Shown here: positions 1 to 11,516 of the stretch, in pieces | Layout of the letters: every line of letters starts with the position of its first letter | Numbering within the stretch: the stretch's first letter is position 1 | DNA from: Paraspadella gotoi | Lineage: Eukaryota > Chaetognatha | Direction of reading: 5' to 3' | Assembly: GCA_051294375.1 (NCBI GenBank) | Contig: CM119264.1 | Coordinates: forward strand, 27,447,469 to 27,511,468 | DNA length: 64,000 nucleotides | Notes under the pieces: model-generated | The model's database searches: none | What the model saw: the letters and a program-made list of their open reading frames with translations, nothing else | Told to the model about the DNA's origin: nothing | Made by a program: the position numbers and the translations under genes

Positions 1-552
1 GAACAAGTCTGGATAAATACCTACATATATATTAAAATTATTCATTTATACAGAACGCATTTTGTATGTAAATGGAAACATATTGTATGAAGTTATGAAC
101 AACCTGAAGCGACGATCATAACAACGTCGGCGACGACAACAACAACAATCGATTATGCGCGATTCGTCGTCGTCATCGTCGTCGTCGACCTCATCGATNN
201 NNNNNNNNTTAAATCGTTTATAACTTAGTTTAAAGCTGAGATTATTTCAAATGTTAATCGGCGATTTGTCGTGCTTCTTNNNNNNNNNNNNNNNNNNNNN
301 NNNNGACGACGATGACGACGACGAATCGCGCATATCGATTGTTGTTGTTGTCGTCGCCGACGTTTGTTATGATCGTCGCTTCAAGGTTGTTCATACAATA
401 TGTTTCCATTTACATACAAAATGCGTTCTGTATAAATGAATAATTTTAATATATATGTAGGTATTTATCCAGACTTGTTCGAAGAAGCACGACAAATCGC
501 CGATTAACATTTGAATAATCTCAGCTTTAAAACTAAGTTATAAACGATTTAA
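1..552. repeat. Gapped inverted duplication
   Basis: Bases 1-183 are the reverse complement of 305-480. Bases 209-279 are the reverse complement of about 481-551. The blocks are separated by runs of 10 N (199-208) and 25 N (280-304). The order is therefore A, B, then A-reversed, B-reversed. A clean hairpin would run A, B, B-reversed, A-reversed, so this is better explained by two small contigs of the same locus placed in front of it in the wrong orientation. No coding potential is visible. Confidence 0.85.
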
Positions 553-1609
553 TAAAGAGAAATAAAAAGAGTCGACAAGGAGCTTCGATACCGGGACAAA
601 GTCAAGAACTGTGGCTCAGTGGTTGGCACAACCTGACTTACTTACATACTTTACATATTCCAATTATATTAATTTATTATGACATGATATTATAATCATG
701 TTAGAAACAAAAGAACATCATAATCATTTATATTTTACTAGATCACACTATAGTAGTTCTATAGTTTACATCGTTAATGAGTTTATTTCTTTGTCTTCTT
801 AGCAAAGGGAGTTCTTTTACATTGTTAAATGTATACTGTCACAGTAAAGGGTCACCTGAGAAATGCGCGCTAAATACTGGAGTGTTTTTACAATATTAAT
901 AAGTTATCAAATAAATTATAATTTAAAATTCTCTGATTGCCCTCCTAGTCTAAAATGAATTTTAAAAATTAAGATTTAAATCCCGATTATTCGACGAAAA
1001 AAAAAGGAAAAAGATTTGAACGCCTTAGACGTAAAGAATACAAAGGGTCCCGAGTTCCATCACGAAAAGCCACGATTCCACCAATTTTGCTAAAATCGCA
1101 ATTTTTCCGAGATTCTGATTTTCGGTGTTTTTTTTTTTTTGCGGTGACTCGATGAGATGGGGGTTTTTTTTGGTCGGTCTGTCTGTTATTTATCCGTCTG
1201 GTAATATTGAGTTGAAGGAATTAATATTTAAAAAACAAATAAATAAAAAATTTTATTGTAAGTGATTGTTTTTTTTAAATGCAGACTTGATGTGACTGAA
1301 AAAGTGTTTTTAATTACTGATAAAATTTCAAAACGATTGTATTTCTGAGCCACGACTAATGGAAAACTTATAAGGCGTCCTTTGTTATTTTCCCTTCTTC
1401 CAGTTTTTTTGGCGAAAAACAAAATGTTTTCTCCTTTCCCGACGACGTCAAGGGTTTTTAATTCACAAGCTTCTTCTACATCCCCAGCGACGTCACTGAC
1501 GACGATTCTCAAAAGGAGAAAAAAAAAGGCAGCACGTGCATCTCGGCGAGGTTTCGGCCCTCCACCCACGAAGCGAGAGAGAGAGGGGGAAAGAGAATGG
1601 GGATAAAGG
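553..1609. other. AT-rich intergenic stretch
   Basis: No gene, RNA or clear repeat is seen here. There are short A and T runs and stop codons in all frames. Confidence 0.6.
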
Positions 1610-1610
1610 G

Positions 1611-1675
<65 letters not shown>

Positions 1676-1710
1676 AGAGAGAAGAGAGAGAGATAGAGAG
1701 AGAGAGAGTG
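1610..1710. repeat. (GA)n microsatellite
   Basis: About 100 bp of GA dinucleotides with a few interruptions. The overlapping minus-strand open frame (Ser-Leu repeat) is a by-product. Confidence 0.95.
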
Positions 1711-1789
1711 CCTAGTTTGTGATCGGCAAAAAAGACAGTAAGTCGACCTCATCGATTTGATGGTCATGAATGATGCAAAGATCTCCCTC

Positions 1790-2475
1790 TTGTTTCTCCG
1801 AGTCCTCGTGTCGTCGTCTTCCTCTTAGTCGTCGATGTAAACAACGTCAACTTCTCAACTTCTCAGGTCTACTGATGTTTTGGCTTCGTTGTTATCATCG
1901 TCGTCTTTTGTCATCATCGTCGTCTTTGTCATCATCGTCGTCAATTTCTAAGGACCTGTTATGTTTTGGCTTTTGTCGTCATCGTTGTTATTTTCATTGT
2001 CGTCATCTTCATCCTTATTGTCGTCGTCGTCATCGTCATCGTCAACTTCTCAGGTCTTGCGATGTTTTGACTTCGTTGTTGTCTTCGTTATTGCGTCGTG
2101 GTCGTCATCTGTGTCGTCATCTTTGTCGTCGTCGTCATCAGCGACATTATCATCGTCGTCGTCGTCATCGTCATTGTCATCAACTCATCCAGTGATGTTC
2201 ATCGTCATCTTTTTCATCTCCGTCATCATGGTCGTCGTCTTCATCGTCTTCGTTTTCGTCATCTTTGTCGTCCATATTGTCTTCATCGTCGTCATTATCG
2301 TCATCTTCGTCGTCGTCGTCACCTTAGCAGGTCCAGTGATGTTTTGGCTTCGAAAGGAAATTCATTAAAGATTCATCTCAATCCTTCGTCCCTCGAGTTT
2401 TGGCTGTTGTCGTCGTCGTTGTTGTTGTTGTTGTCGTCGTTGTTGTTGTCGTCGTTTGCGTCATGTCGTCTTGAT
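1790..2475. repeat. Cryptic GTC/ATC trinucleotide region
   Basis: Nearly 700 bp built from imperfect GTC, ATC and GTT triplets with islands of ordinary sequence. The phrase 'gatgttttggctt' recurs at intervals (near 1875, 1960, 2340), so the region looks like a decayed longer-period minisatellite. Overlapping open frames in several phases (Ser-rich, Val-rich, Arg/His-rich) come from the triplet repetition and are not called as genes. Confidence 0.7.
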
Positions 2476-2885
2476 CACGCTTTTCATAGCCATTTCTTTT
2501 ATACCTAATCGTTTTATCATTCATTGAACATTCTTTTTTATTGTACTTTCTTTGCTCTTAGTTTTATACATAGATTTTTATTAACGTGGAGAATCATAGT
2601 ATCATAATCTCACACTTGCTTTCTTTGCAAGACGACTCAACATTCTCGCCTGAATCTCTGACGTATATATTCACCTGCATTCAAACTTGTTTTTTTTTTC
2701 TCCAAACTCTTTTGTGAAACTTTTTTCATTCCTCAAGGTTTTTTCCGAAACGATTTTATTTTTAAACCGCATTTTCCTAAAAAAAGTATGTTTTGGCTGA
2801 ATAAGCTTTTGAATTCTTTTCTATATGTGTCGATTTAAAGAACTCGCTAATTAACATCATAAAAGTTTAAAGTCCTTTTGTTATT
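2476..2885. other. AT-rich spacer
   Basis: Nothing recognisable is seen. Confidence 0.5.
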
Positions 2886-3135
2886 TAAGTAGATAAGGCG
2901 CGAAGTGGGCTACTATCCGTAGCTTCCATGCCCCCTCAGCAGCCATGGAACGGGTCCTGGGCTTGGTTCAAGACTCGAGGGTTTTCCACGCCGCTAAGGC
3001 AATTTCCAGCCGTCCTCAGGCTTCCAGCGGGGTAGGTACAGGGTTGGGATTGAACCCGGTACATATTGGTCATGAGCGGATTGCTTTACTCAATGAGCCA
3101 CCGGGTCACAACAGAAAGTGTCATGCTTACAGGGC
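2886..3135 (-). mobile_element. tRNA-derived SINE
   Basis: On the minus strand 3046-3056 reads GGTTCAATCCC, a good RNA polymerase III B box, and the segment at 3088-3100 reads TGGCTCATTGAGT, an A-box-like motif. Their spacing is tRNA-like. The rest is a GC-richer body unlike the AT-rich flanks. Polymerase III would read this element from right to left. The family is not named. Confidence 0.65.
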
Positions 3136-3715
3136 AATATAGGCGGACTACATTTATACCGAGATGAGCGTTGAGTCAAGTAATATTATCCCATCAAACG
3201 TTGGTTTTCGAAAGATTTCGAGGAAAAAGACTTGAAAAAAATATTTTTGTTAACATGTGATACATCAAGAAACAATTTCACCCAAACGAGAAACAAATTT
3301 GTGATCATCGTGTTTTTTGTTAGAAAGATTAATTAGGAAAAAAAAAAAGATATAAATTGAACTAAAGGAAAAACAATAAAAGGAGAAAAAAAGGAACAAA
3401 AAAAGGTTAAAAAAAGGAAGAAATAAAAAGAAGAAATTAGCATTTTTCTTTGGGAATTTGGCGAAGGGAAGGGAACTCAGTAGGAGTGTCGCAGTGTTAG
3501 AGTTAGAGACCGGAGGCAGGTCCAAGGGTGTTGAGAAGATACGAGAGCTGTGGAGCCGAGTGTAGTCGACCCTTGAGGAGTAGACTATAGAGGAGTGGAC
3601 TCTAGATCCATAAAACCACGAAATCTTAAAATCATTGGCCCCTTTAACCAGGACCCAAGGAACTCAGTGATTTGTCATTTGGAGAATACTTCCCTCTTTC
3701 ACATCCAAAGGAGGA

Positions 3716-3718
<3 letters not shown>

Positions 3719-3787
<69 letters not shown>

Positions 3788-3854
3788 CACAATCCATCAA
3801 CCATTCACAAAAATATTTTGTCATTTTATTTTCTTTCTCAACACAGTCGTCGTC

Positions 3855-3888
<34 letters not shown>
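3719..3888. repeat. (CT)n and (GTC)n microsatellites
   Basis: A 65-bp perfect (CT)n array (3719-3783) is followed by a (GTC)n array (about 3845-3888). Confidence 0.95.
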
Positions 3889-4130
3889 TTTTTGTCATCG
3901 TTTTAATCCTCGTTGTTTTAAATATTTCACTTCACATCAACGACTTGTTCTTGCAGTAATGGTTGCAGTAATCACGCATATATTAAAGCCGAAAAAAAAT
4001 ATATAAATAAATTTATCATCTTGTTAAACTGATTTTGTTAAATTTGTCCCTGTCATTTAATGTTATTGCAGACATCGTCGTCATCATCGTCGTGGGCCTT
4101 GTTTACGTGGCATTTTAATTGAACCACCGA

Positions 4131-4132
<2 letters not shown>

Positions 4133-4193
<61 letters not shown>
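4133..4193. repeat. (CT)n microsatellite
   Basis: About 60 bp of CT dinucleotides. A CATC-rich stretch with CCATC repeats follows at 4270-4350. Confidence 0.95.
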
Positions 4194-4199
<6 letters not shown>

Positions 4200-4689
4200 A
4201 CAATCAGGTTGGATAAAGAAAGCTAAAATATTTTTTCTAAATTGAATTTTTTTCTATTTCTAGTTTTTTTTTCATCCATCCGTCCGTCCATCTCCCCTCC
4301 CATCCATCTAATCATCCATCCATCCTTCTATCTATCCATCCATACCAACATCCATCCTTCTTTCTTCTGTTAAATTTTTGCTTTTGTTCCTTCTTCTTTT
4401 TCATCGAATGGTCGTAAAATCCTTGAGAAAATTGTATGTTAACGCTCTTTCTTATTCACTATTCACTCCTAACCAACCGCCCTATCTCTATCTTCCCCCC
4501 TAACCTCCCTCTTCGCCCTTCCTTCCCCTAAATCCGTTCAATCTCCGCCAAAGATCGAATTCCCTTTCAAATCCCATTTACTTTTTCCCTTTTTTTTCCA
4601 TTTAAATCCTACTTAGTATTACGCCTCCCCTTAAGACTTGTTCAACCACCCTCCCCTTAAGGATTTGAATCTCGACCATCCCCTTAAAA

Positions 4690-4960
4690 CAGTAGCGTAC
4701 ATAGAGAAGTAGTGGGCACCCAGGAAGCCAAGCACTTGTCACCCCTTAAGGTTAACTTAATTTAATAAAAAAAGAATAAGGTTTGGGTACTTTTAAAATC
4801 CCAAATCACCGTATGGACATATTATGTTTTTATTCTAAAATTTCCTACTGGTACAAAAATATTTTACATACATAGTTAAAAGCTATTAGGTAGTTCTCTT
4901 ATATTTTTTTCCTCAGAACCCCGGGCCCCTCGGGTTTGTAGAGGGTGTCTACCCCTCCAC
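4690..4960. mobile_element. Possible short non-autonomous transposon
   Basis: The segment opens with CAGTAGCGTACATAGAG next to a 'gggcaccc' word. It closes with a GC-rich 'ccccgggcccctcgggt' and a 'gggtgtctacccc' word around an AT-rich centre. This is the layout of many small animal DNA elements that begin CAGTRGCGTA. I could not fix exact terminal repeats or a target duplication, so this is an inference from appearance. Confidence 0.3.
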
Positions 4961-5139
4961 ACACTCCTGCCTTAAAACTTCCCTTTTATAGAAATCTTTT
5001 CCCTTCCATCCCTCAAGAGTCGCCATCTTTTTCCTCCTCGGAAAAAAAAGGACAACCGAGATTTTCTCCTCTTTCCAGATTTTACATCTTTTTTATGTCA
5101 GATCCTCATTCTGGCATTTACGACTTTTCTCTCCTCTTT

Positions 5140-5335
5140 GCCTCTCTTTTTCTTTTCTTTTCTTTTCTTTTCTCTTTCTTTTATATATTTTCTTTTCTTT
5201 TATTTGCTTCTCTTTTCTCGTTCTTTTATATCTTTTCTTTTCTTTTCTCTTTCTTTTATATCTTTTCTTTTCTTCTTTTTTCTCTTTCTTTTATATCTTT
5301 TCTTTTCTTTTCTTTCCCTTTTTCTTGTTGTTTTT
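5140..5335. repeat. Pyrimidine minisatellite
   Basis: A recurring phrase of the form ctctttcttttatatcttttc is repeated about five times with a period of roughly 36-40 bp. It lies in an almost pure pyrimidine context. The overlapping Phe/Leu/Ser open frames are by-products. Confidence 0.75.
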
Positions 5336-5539
5336 ATTTTCCTCCAAAGGGAATCAAGGAAGACGCAGGGATTCATAAAAAGACGAATATTTTACGGGGA
5401 TTTTTTTCACTCGCATCTTCAGAAGACAATTTTTTGGTTGGCAAAATAATGTCGCTTTCTCTCTAGAATATCCTTATCTGTTCTACCTCTCTCTCTCTCT
5501 CTCTCCCTTTCTCTCTCTCTTTCTCTTTCTCTCTATTGA

Positions 5540-6300
5540 TTAAGGCAATTTTTGGTCGCCGGTTAATAGTGTCGCTTCCTCTTGTAACTCTCTCTCTCTC
5601 CGGTTAAATAACAAATTTTATTTAAATTTTGCTTAAATAATTGATAAATATTTAGTTATTTTACGAAATCAGACGAGATTTTATTCGAATTTTTCGCCCA
5701 GTAACTGTGATATCCCATAAGGAAATATACATAAGTATGGAATATTCACTGTAGATATTAGGTATCTAAGACATAAATTGCCACTTTTGTACTTTCCTTC
5801 AAAGACCATTTTTTTCCATCCATCCTTCGACCCTCCATATCTAAACACATCCATCCCTTTTTCCCGCTTCTACTTTTCAAAAATTTCCATTACATTTTGT
5901 GAACTCGAAAATCCGAATCGTCTGCTCCAATTTTCATCTTTCTTTTTTTTTCTTTTTCCACTTTCGCTTCCATCTTTCACTTAATAAGTCCTTTTTTCCC
6001 AAAAAAAGCATCTTTTCCTTTTTTTTATTCCTTTTTTTGTGGTTTAAAAGCGTTTTGATCCTTTTTTTCTCTCTCCCTTTATCCACTTTTTTTCCCTATT
6101 ATTAATATTAATATTATTAATCTTATTATTATTAATATTAACGAACATTTTTGTCATTTTTTTCTTTAAATTTTCTTTTTATTTTCTTTCTTTTTAAACT
6201 TTTGCTTGAATTTCTTTCGTAATTATCTTCCTCGAATTTTTCTTTCGCCGTTTTATTCGCATCCTCTTTTCAAAAACTCCACAGTTGTTTATCCTGACGA
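5540..6300. other. T-rich intergenic sequence
   Basis: Long T runs and a short ATT/AAT repeat near 6100-6140. No gene is seen. Confidence 0.5.
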
Positions 6301-6426
<126 letters not shown>

Positions 6427-6509
6427 CAAATTACTTCTTCAATCCCCTATTCTTAGTTCTCAGTTCCCTCTTTCCCTACGACGCTAATTTTAGTTTCTGA
6501 GAACAAGTT

Positions 6510-6670
6510 TTTCCCGCCCGGGTCCTCGGGGAATTAACGCCGCCGGGGCAATTTAGCGGCGTCAGCGGCGACGGCGTCAGCGCCAGCGGCAGCAGCGGCG
6601 GCGACTCTTCACGAGTCTGAGAAATGGAAATTTCTCTTTCCCCATAACACCTCCCCGCCCCCCAAAACCT
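6510..6670. other. GC-rich island
   Basis: A CpG-rich patch with GGCGGC/CAGCGGCG words stands out from the AT-rich surroundings. It could be a promoter, a short exon or an untranslated region. No splice-supported reading frame could be chosen. Confidence 0.35.
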
Positions 6671-7559
6671 TAGAAGGCCCATCTCCTTCCTCATACTTCT
6701 GTCGTCCCAAACTGTGTCTATGATCATCTATCACCATCATCGTCGCCATTTTCTCCATCAATTCGTTCATCTTTCCCCATCATCTTCCACCATCAATTAC
6801 CACTTTTACAACAGCTTCTTCCTCAGCCTCTTCTCTTAAACTTTGTTTCCTCCTGTTTTTTTTTCTCTTTGCGTGAAAACTTAAAAAGGTGGCATCGCAA
6901 CGCCAATTCCTTGCAGAGCAAAGTGGACCAATTGTGGACTATTCCGTCAGATGTGAATAAGAAAAATCAACATTCAACTGTTTAACGTTAAAGTTTAAAT
7001 TTATAAATTTATAAAAATAACCAATTTAAAAAAAAATATAAATTCACTCAATAAACATGGAACAATCCGTCTTGCTCCTCTTACAAGATAATAACATAAA
7101 AGTTTTCGGTAACGTAACAATTTTCAATCAACGGACTTGACTTTTGGTTTCAGTTGTTAGTATTTATTCTTCGCTTGAAACTATTAGTTGTCAGTTGTAA
7201 GCTTTTAGCGTTTTTATCTAAGTCTTTAGTCTTAAGTAGTTTTTTTTATCTTAGCTCATAACGGTCAGTCTTACTTTCGCTTTCTTGGCATTGCTAGTCC
7301 GTCAGTCAAGCGAAATATAAGAAAAAAAAACCGTTATAATATACAAAAAACATTTTGTTTGTGGATGAATTCAAAGAAAGCTTTGAACAAAAGTACATTT
7401 AATCAATATTTGTGAATAGCTATTTTTAATAGAAGTAACGAATAATTCCGCGAATTGAATCGTGATGAAAACAAACCAAGTTTCTTCTTCTCCTCTTCGC
7501 GTATTTGTTCCGCGCGAAACAAATAGTCGCCATAAAAACTTGATGGTTCTTTGAGATTC

Positions 7560-7730
7560 CCCGGCGTCGGGAACGTCTTGGGCTTGAGTGGCGGCGGTAA
7601 TAGCGGCGGAATTAGTAAGAGTGGCGGCGCTGATGGCGGCGGTCATGGCGGAAGAGTCGGCGGCGGCGGCGGCGGCGGCCGCTGATGCCGCGAAGCAAAC
7701 TGAATCATCATAATTGCCACTCGAGCACAT
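7560..7730. other. GC-rich island with (GGC)n
   Basis: A minus-strand open frame here gives an alanine-rich stretch that comes from GGC/GCC repetition. The frame stays open to about 7371. It might be the first exon of a minus-strand gene, but no donor site or homologous domain supports that. Confidence 0.25.
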
Positions 7731-8869
7731 GGAAATTTCGATTTTATGAATTTGAGATACTGAGACGACTTACCACCGGTCTCTCTCTCTAAACGATACA
7801 AACAATAGAATACAATAAAAACTAATAGAGTTCATCCAACTATTACGTTCTGTCAAAATTTTTTCTCCTCTTGTCTTTCTCTCTATCTCTGAATCATTTA
7901 ATTAATCTATTGTCAGTCAGAGTCATCGATGATTTTATCATTTTTTTTCTTCCTCGAATTCATCATCGTCAATGTTTCGTCGTCGTCGTCGTCGACGACA
8001 TTTCCGGCGCAATAACCATTTTTATTGACGTTCAATTCTCGTGGCGACGTGGCGGACAGCATCGGCGCCACGTTGGTCATAATCGGAAGAAATCATTTGT
8101 GGGTCGGAATCTAGTGAGAAAATAAAATTGTTTCCCTTTAACAGTTGCTTTCAGTTATCGTCCGCGTCGTGGTCGTCATTTTCGTCGTCATTGCGATAAT
8201 CTTAAACGCCTAAAAAGAAGTTCATTCATCCTCATTAAGGAGGAGACAATGGGGGCGAATCTCTCAGGAGAGGCGACGCCGGTGGAAAGAGTGAGAAATA
8301 ACCTGGGAGTGTCGACACAGGGGTGAAGGAATGGGAGATCGTAAGAGTGTCAAACTTAGAGGAAAAGTGGAGGAGGAAAGGAAACGTTTATGTAATATGT
8401 AGGGATGCGCATCGTTCGAATCGAAGTTCCGATCAAGATTCCTTTATATTTCACTTCTATTCAAAACTGCATAATCAAGGCCCCAACAAATTATATCAAT
8501 ATGGGCATATTTTGAAAGCGTGGCGTCTTGGGAAGCCAACGAAGGTAGAGCGCGATCGAAATTCCCATTTTATCATGGCCCAAAAATGGTATTTAAATGG
8601 ACTGGTCAGGCCGTTTTTTCCCTTTTCCCAAAAAACCTGCTAGATCTTTTGTAAAATAGAACAAATCATAAATATCAGTACGGTTTCGAATAGCTTATTG
8701 TATTATTGTCTTCTTTTAGGTGAAAACTGCAGTCAAGCAGTCAAACTGAGAATATTGTTAATTTAGTCGTGTAAGATAAATGGATAAATGAAGAATGAAT
8801 GTCGAGGATGAATTCTTTATTATAGGAAAATTGAAATTAAACAATGAGTTTAGTTTGGAGGATGTGAGT

Positions 8870-9000
8870 CCCGGTTAAGGAGAAGTTTCGCATTAGAGAT
8901 TCCGTAACCGGTAAAAATTAACCGTTAGTAACGGTGAAAATTTTTTTTTAACTTAACCGTTAATTTTTTTATTTTAACGGTTAAATTCGGTTAAATTTTA
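8870..9000. repeat. AACCGTTA-rich foldback
   Basis: The words aaccgttagtaacggt, ttaaccgttaa and taacggttaaattcggttaa occur close together and are mutually inverted. This gives an AT-rich segment able to fold on itself. It is perhaps a small foldback element. Confidence 0.4.
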
Positions 9001-9200
9001 TTTTTTCTAATTTAGATATTTTGGTAAAAAATATTTGGGTTTTCTTTAACTTATTATGTTTTTAGAGAAATTTTTCTTTAAAAGAAAGTGAAGGGCTTAA
9101 ATCAGACTCACTTTTTTTAAAAATATAAATATAAGTTTTTATATTTATAAAAAGTTTGAAATTTTATTTCAACAACGATTTTATTTCATAAAAAAAACGT

Positions 9201-9236
9201 ACATGTTTCGACTCTTGTTACGAGTCTTCATCAGCG
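9201..9236 (-). ncRNA. Hammerhead-ribozyme-like motif
   Basis: On the minus strand CTGATGA (9234-9228) is followed by A, GACTC, a 7-nt loop, GAGTC, then GAAA (9209-9206) and CATGT. This is the complete hammerhead catalytic core order: the CUGAUGA box, a 5-bp perfect stem II, then the GAAA box. Stem III would have to be very short, as in the hammerheads known from Penelope-like retroelements and retrozymes. The flanks show no reverse transcriptase. Self-cleavage is inferred only. Confidence 0.65.
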
Positions 9237-9278
9237 TTATCAAGTTTTTGAAATGGTATACAAAATTTGTGCAAAAGA

Positions 9279-9280
<2 letters not shown>

Positions 9281-9316
<36 letters not shown>

Positions 9317-9325
9317 AAGAGAGAA
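9281..9325. repeat. (GA)n microsatellite
   Basis: A short GA array just beyond the hammerhead-like motif. Confidence 0.9.
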
Positions 9326-9719
9326 ATAGAACGAGGCCCGGCGCTTCTTTTTTCGGGTCAAGGGTCAAGAGTTGAGCCTCAGAATAGATTCTGTCCCGAA
9401 TTCGATCGTGGCGGCCTCCCCTAACTCCCTGGTCGTCGTGACAGTGCATGGCTTGGTCTCCGTGCTCATCCTCCTCGCGCTCGCAGGTTTCAATGGCGCT
9501 ATTATCTGCTCTGCGATTCTGCCGCTCTCTGCCACTGCTGCTGCCGCGTTAACTCCCGATCCCGAGCCGAAGCTGCACTCGTCAACTGAATCAAGATAAA
9601 CAGGAAAAAAAAAAGAACATCGGTTTTGCTAGTAACCTGACGAAAAAGATTTTCCTTTAGTTTCTTATTAAATAAAAATTTCATTCTATGGTGGACTAAA
9701 ACCCACCAACCGTTCATCA

Positions 9720-9905
9720 GCGGCCATTGGTGCCGGAGGCAAGTCATTCGCCTCCCAACCCAAAGGTCCGGGGTTCTAGCCCGGTGGTCGTCTGGCAGTT
9801 TAGAGGGACGGGGCGCTTAACCCGCCTGTAACATGGTGTTACAGCCTGATCCGAAGCTCAGGGACTGCTTATATTGAACGGTTCTATCACTAACTCATAA
9901 CAATA
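9720..9905 (+). mobile_element. tRNA-derived SINE
   Basis: A box-like GGCCATTGGTGCCGGAGG lies near 9722-9739. A B box-like GGGGTTCTAGCCC lies near 9769-9781. These are spaced as in a tRNA and are followed by a GC-rich tail ending near 9900. Polymerase III direction is plus. It seems to be a different family from the minus-strand elements at 11.0-12.9 kb. Confidence 0.5.
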
Positions 9906-10610
9906 ATTACTGTCTCTTCAATTCTTCCCTTTTTTAATTTTTATGTTAAATAAAAATTTCGCGATAATAACTGGACTATTTCACTTTACCCTGACCGTTT
10001 GATATGTAAATGGCTAAATACAAGAAAAAGAAAAAAAATTGCGAGCCCTTCAGACATATGGCTATCGGATTCCTGAATTCGAAGTTTATTGTAAAATCAC
10101 AACATATCTTAAATGCGTTGACATTGTATTGAAGTTGAGAAATCCCTTTATTATATAAAAATTGAGTCAAAAGTATTTTCCCGAGCGGACCAGTCCATTT
10201 GAAAAAGTCTTCCTCGATTTCTAAGAACGACGTAGACTCCTAATATAACGCTATTTCTTTTTAATTTTGAAAAAATATAAATGAAAAGTATAGAGTTATC
10301 GAAAAACTATTGAAAAACTTGAAAAACTATTGAAAAACTTGAATTGGTTTAGGCAATAGAATATAGCAAGACTTTAAAGTCAGAGTCTCAAACGGAATTG
10401 GGAAAAAATTATTTCCAAAGTTTTAGAGTTTATGACACTTCTTTTTCTGACTGGTGTTTACAATATAGAATTGACAAAATCATAATGGAATTAAACCTAT
10501 AAAAGGGTCGGCAATAAATTTGCTTTACTTTTCTATAAATATATTTTTAGCAGATTCGAAAAAACGAAAGTTTTTAATATTTTTACAACGAATTTTATTA
10601 CTAATTATTG
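9906..10610. other. AT-rich spacer
   Basis: No gene is seen. A short direct duplication of 'gaaaaactattgaaaaactt' words lies at about 10301-10340. Confidence 0.5.
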
Positions 10611-10650
10611 GACATATTTCGACTCTTGTTTTGTTCGAGTCTTATGAACA
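10611..10650 (-). ncRNA. Decayed hammerhead-like motif
   Basis: On the minus strand the order GACTCGA...GAGTC GAAA TATGTCC is kept. The position of the CUGAUGA box reads TTCATAA, so the catalytic box is broken. Stem II GACTC/GAGTC and the GAAA box match the intact motif at 9.2 kb, pointing to a common source element. Confidence 0.55.
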
Positions 10651-11048
10651 ATGAAAAGAGAGAAAATACACAAAAATATTTTTTTAATTCCTACAAAATA
10701 TAGTATATTTATTAATAAATTCTGAAAAGTGAAAACAATCATTTTAAAAAAAAATATCTTAAAATCAAAAAGTACTTTTATGACAAAAATAAAAAAATTC
10801 GTTTTAATATAATTGTGAGATTTTATTTTAGTCTGCTTCAACACGAGATGCCATAAGAAAAAAAACCTAGATGTGAAAAAACTTTGAAAGTAATCTTGGG
10901 TAACCATAGCCAATGAAATTTAAATTATAATGTATACAGCATTAAAATAGTTTTTCATGAGCATAGATTATGGTAGGGGTAGCCTTATTCAATGGGTGAG
11001 TCTAAAATTTAGAATGAGTACATGCTCAAACGAAATTCTTATACATTA

Positions 11049-11298
11049 TGGCAACGGGAGTAGCCTGTGATACCCGGGGCGCGGGTATCTCACCAACTGG
11101 CATAGGGCTGCGGACCCTCAGTGACCGCCTCCTGTCACTGGCATGTTTATACCGGCACCATCACATTTAAGCCAGAACCGGGATACCCAGGGATTGAACC
11201 CGGACGCACGGATGGAATGAGATGATTTAGCCTGCTCAGCCATTGAGACGAGGCTGAGGACGGACAGCAGTGAGGCAGCTTTAAGTCTTGCTGCCACA
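11049..11298 (-). mobile_element. tRNA-derived SINE, copy 1
   Basis: On the minus strand the A box-like TCAATGGCTGAGCAGG (11246-11231) and B box-like GGTTCAATCC (11200-11191) have tRNA spacing. The body includes 'actggcatgtttataccgg'. It is nearly identical to the copy at 11517-11769, with the same starting words (tggcaac..agcctgtgatacccgggg) and the same ending (cttgctgccaca). Confidence 0.7.
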
Positions 11299-11436
11299 GG
11301 ATCCCCCCACCAGACTTCTCCACAGGGGCCTCAATCCTGAGGAGATGTCTGAGAGAAGGTTTTGATCTCATTGCCATAGTGAGAGCGAGCGGGCGAGCGA
11401 GTCTGGAGCGTTACCAGAGAAGTAGGGCATAGGCGT

Positions 11437-11512
11437 GATATGCATACCCTAAGCGACGTAAGCGTGGGCGCACGGTGCGCAGCGGTTGCGTGTTCGAGAG
11501 TCGGGCTCACCA
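11437..11512 (+). mobile_element. tRNA-like head facing the SINE pair
   Basis: The plus-strand stretch with GTGGGCGCACGGTGCGCAGC and then TGTTCGAGAGTC resembles A and B boxes of a tRNA-like promoter. It lies between the two SINE copies and faces the second one. It may be the other end of a composite element. Confidence 0.4.
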
Positions 11513-11516
11513 CTTA

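Noticed and set aside
1228-1767. 179-codon minus-strand open frame rich in Ser-Leu
   Set aside because: Translation of the (GA)n array; the remainder has no supporting feature. The same applies to the Ser-Leu and Arg-Glu frames over every other CT/GA array in the window.
1770-2508. Overlapping plus-strand frames of 135-141 codons
   Set aside because: All three phases are open because of GTC/ATC triplets; none has a start context, domain or splice support.
9372-9599. 75-codon frame with a hydrophobic, signal-like stretch
   Set aside because: No ATG (TTG start), no splice support, and GC-rich composition can give this by chance.
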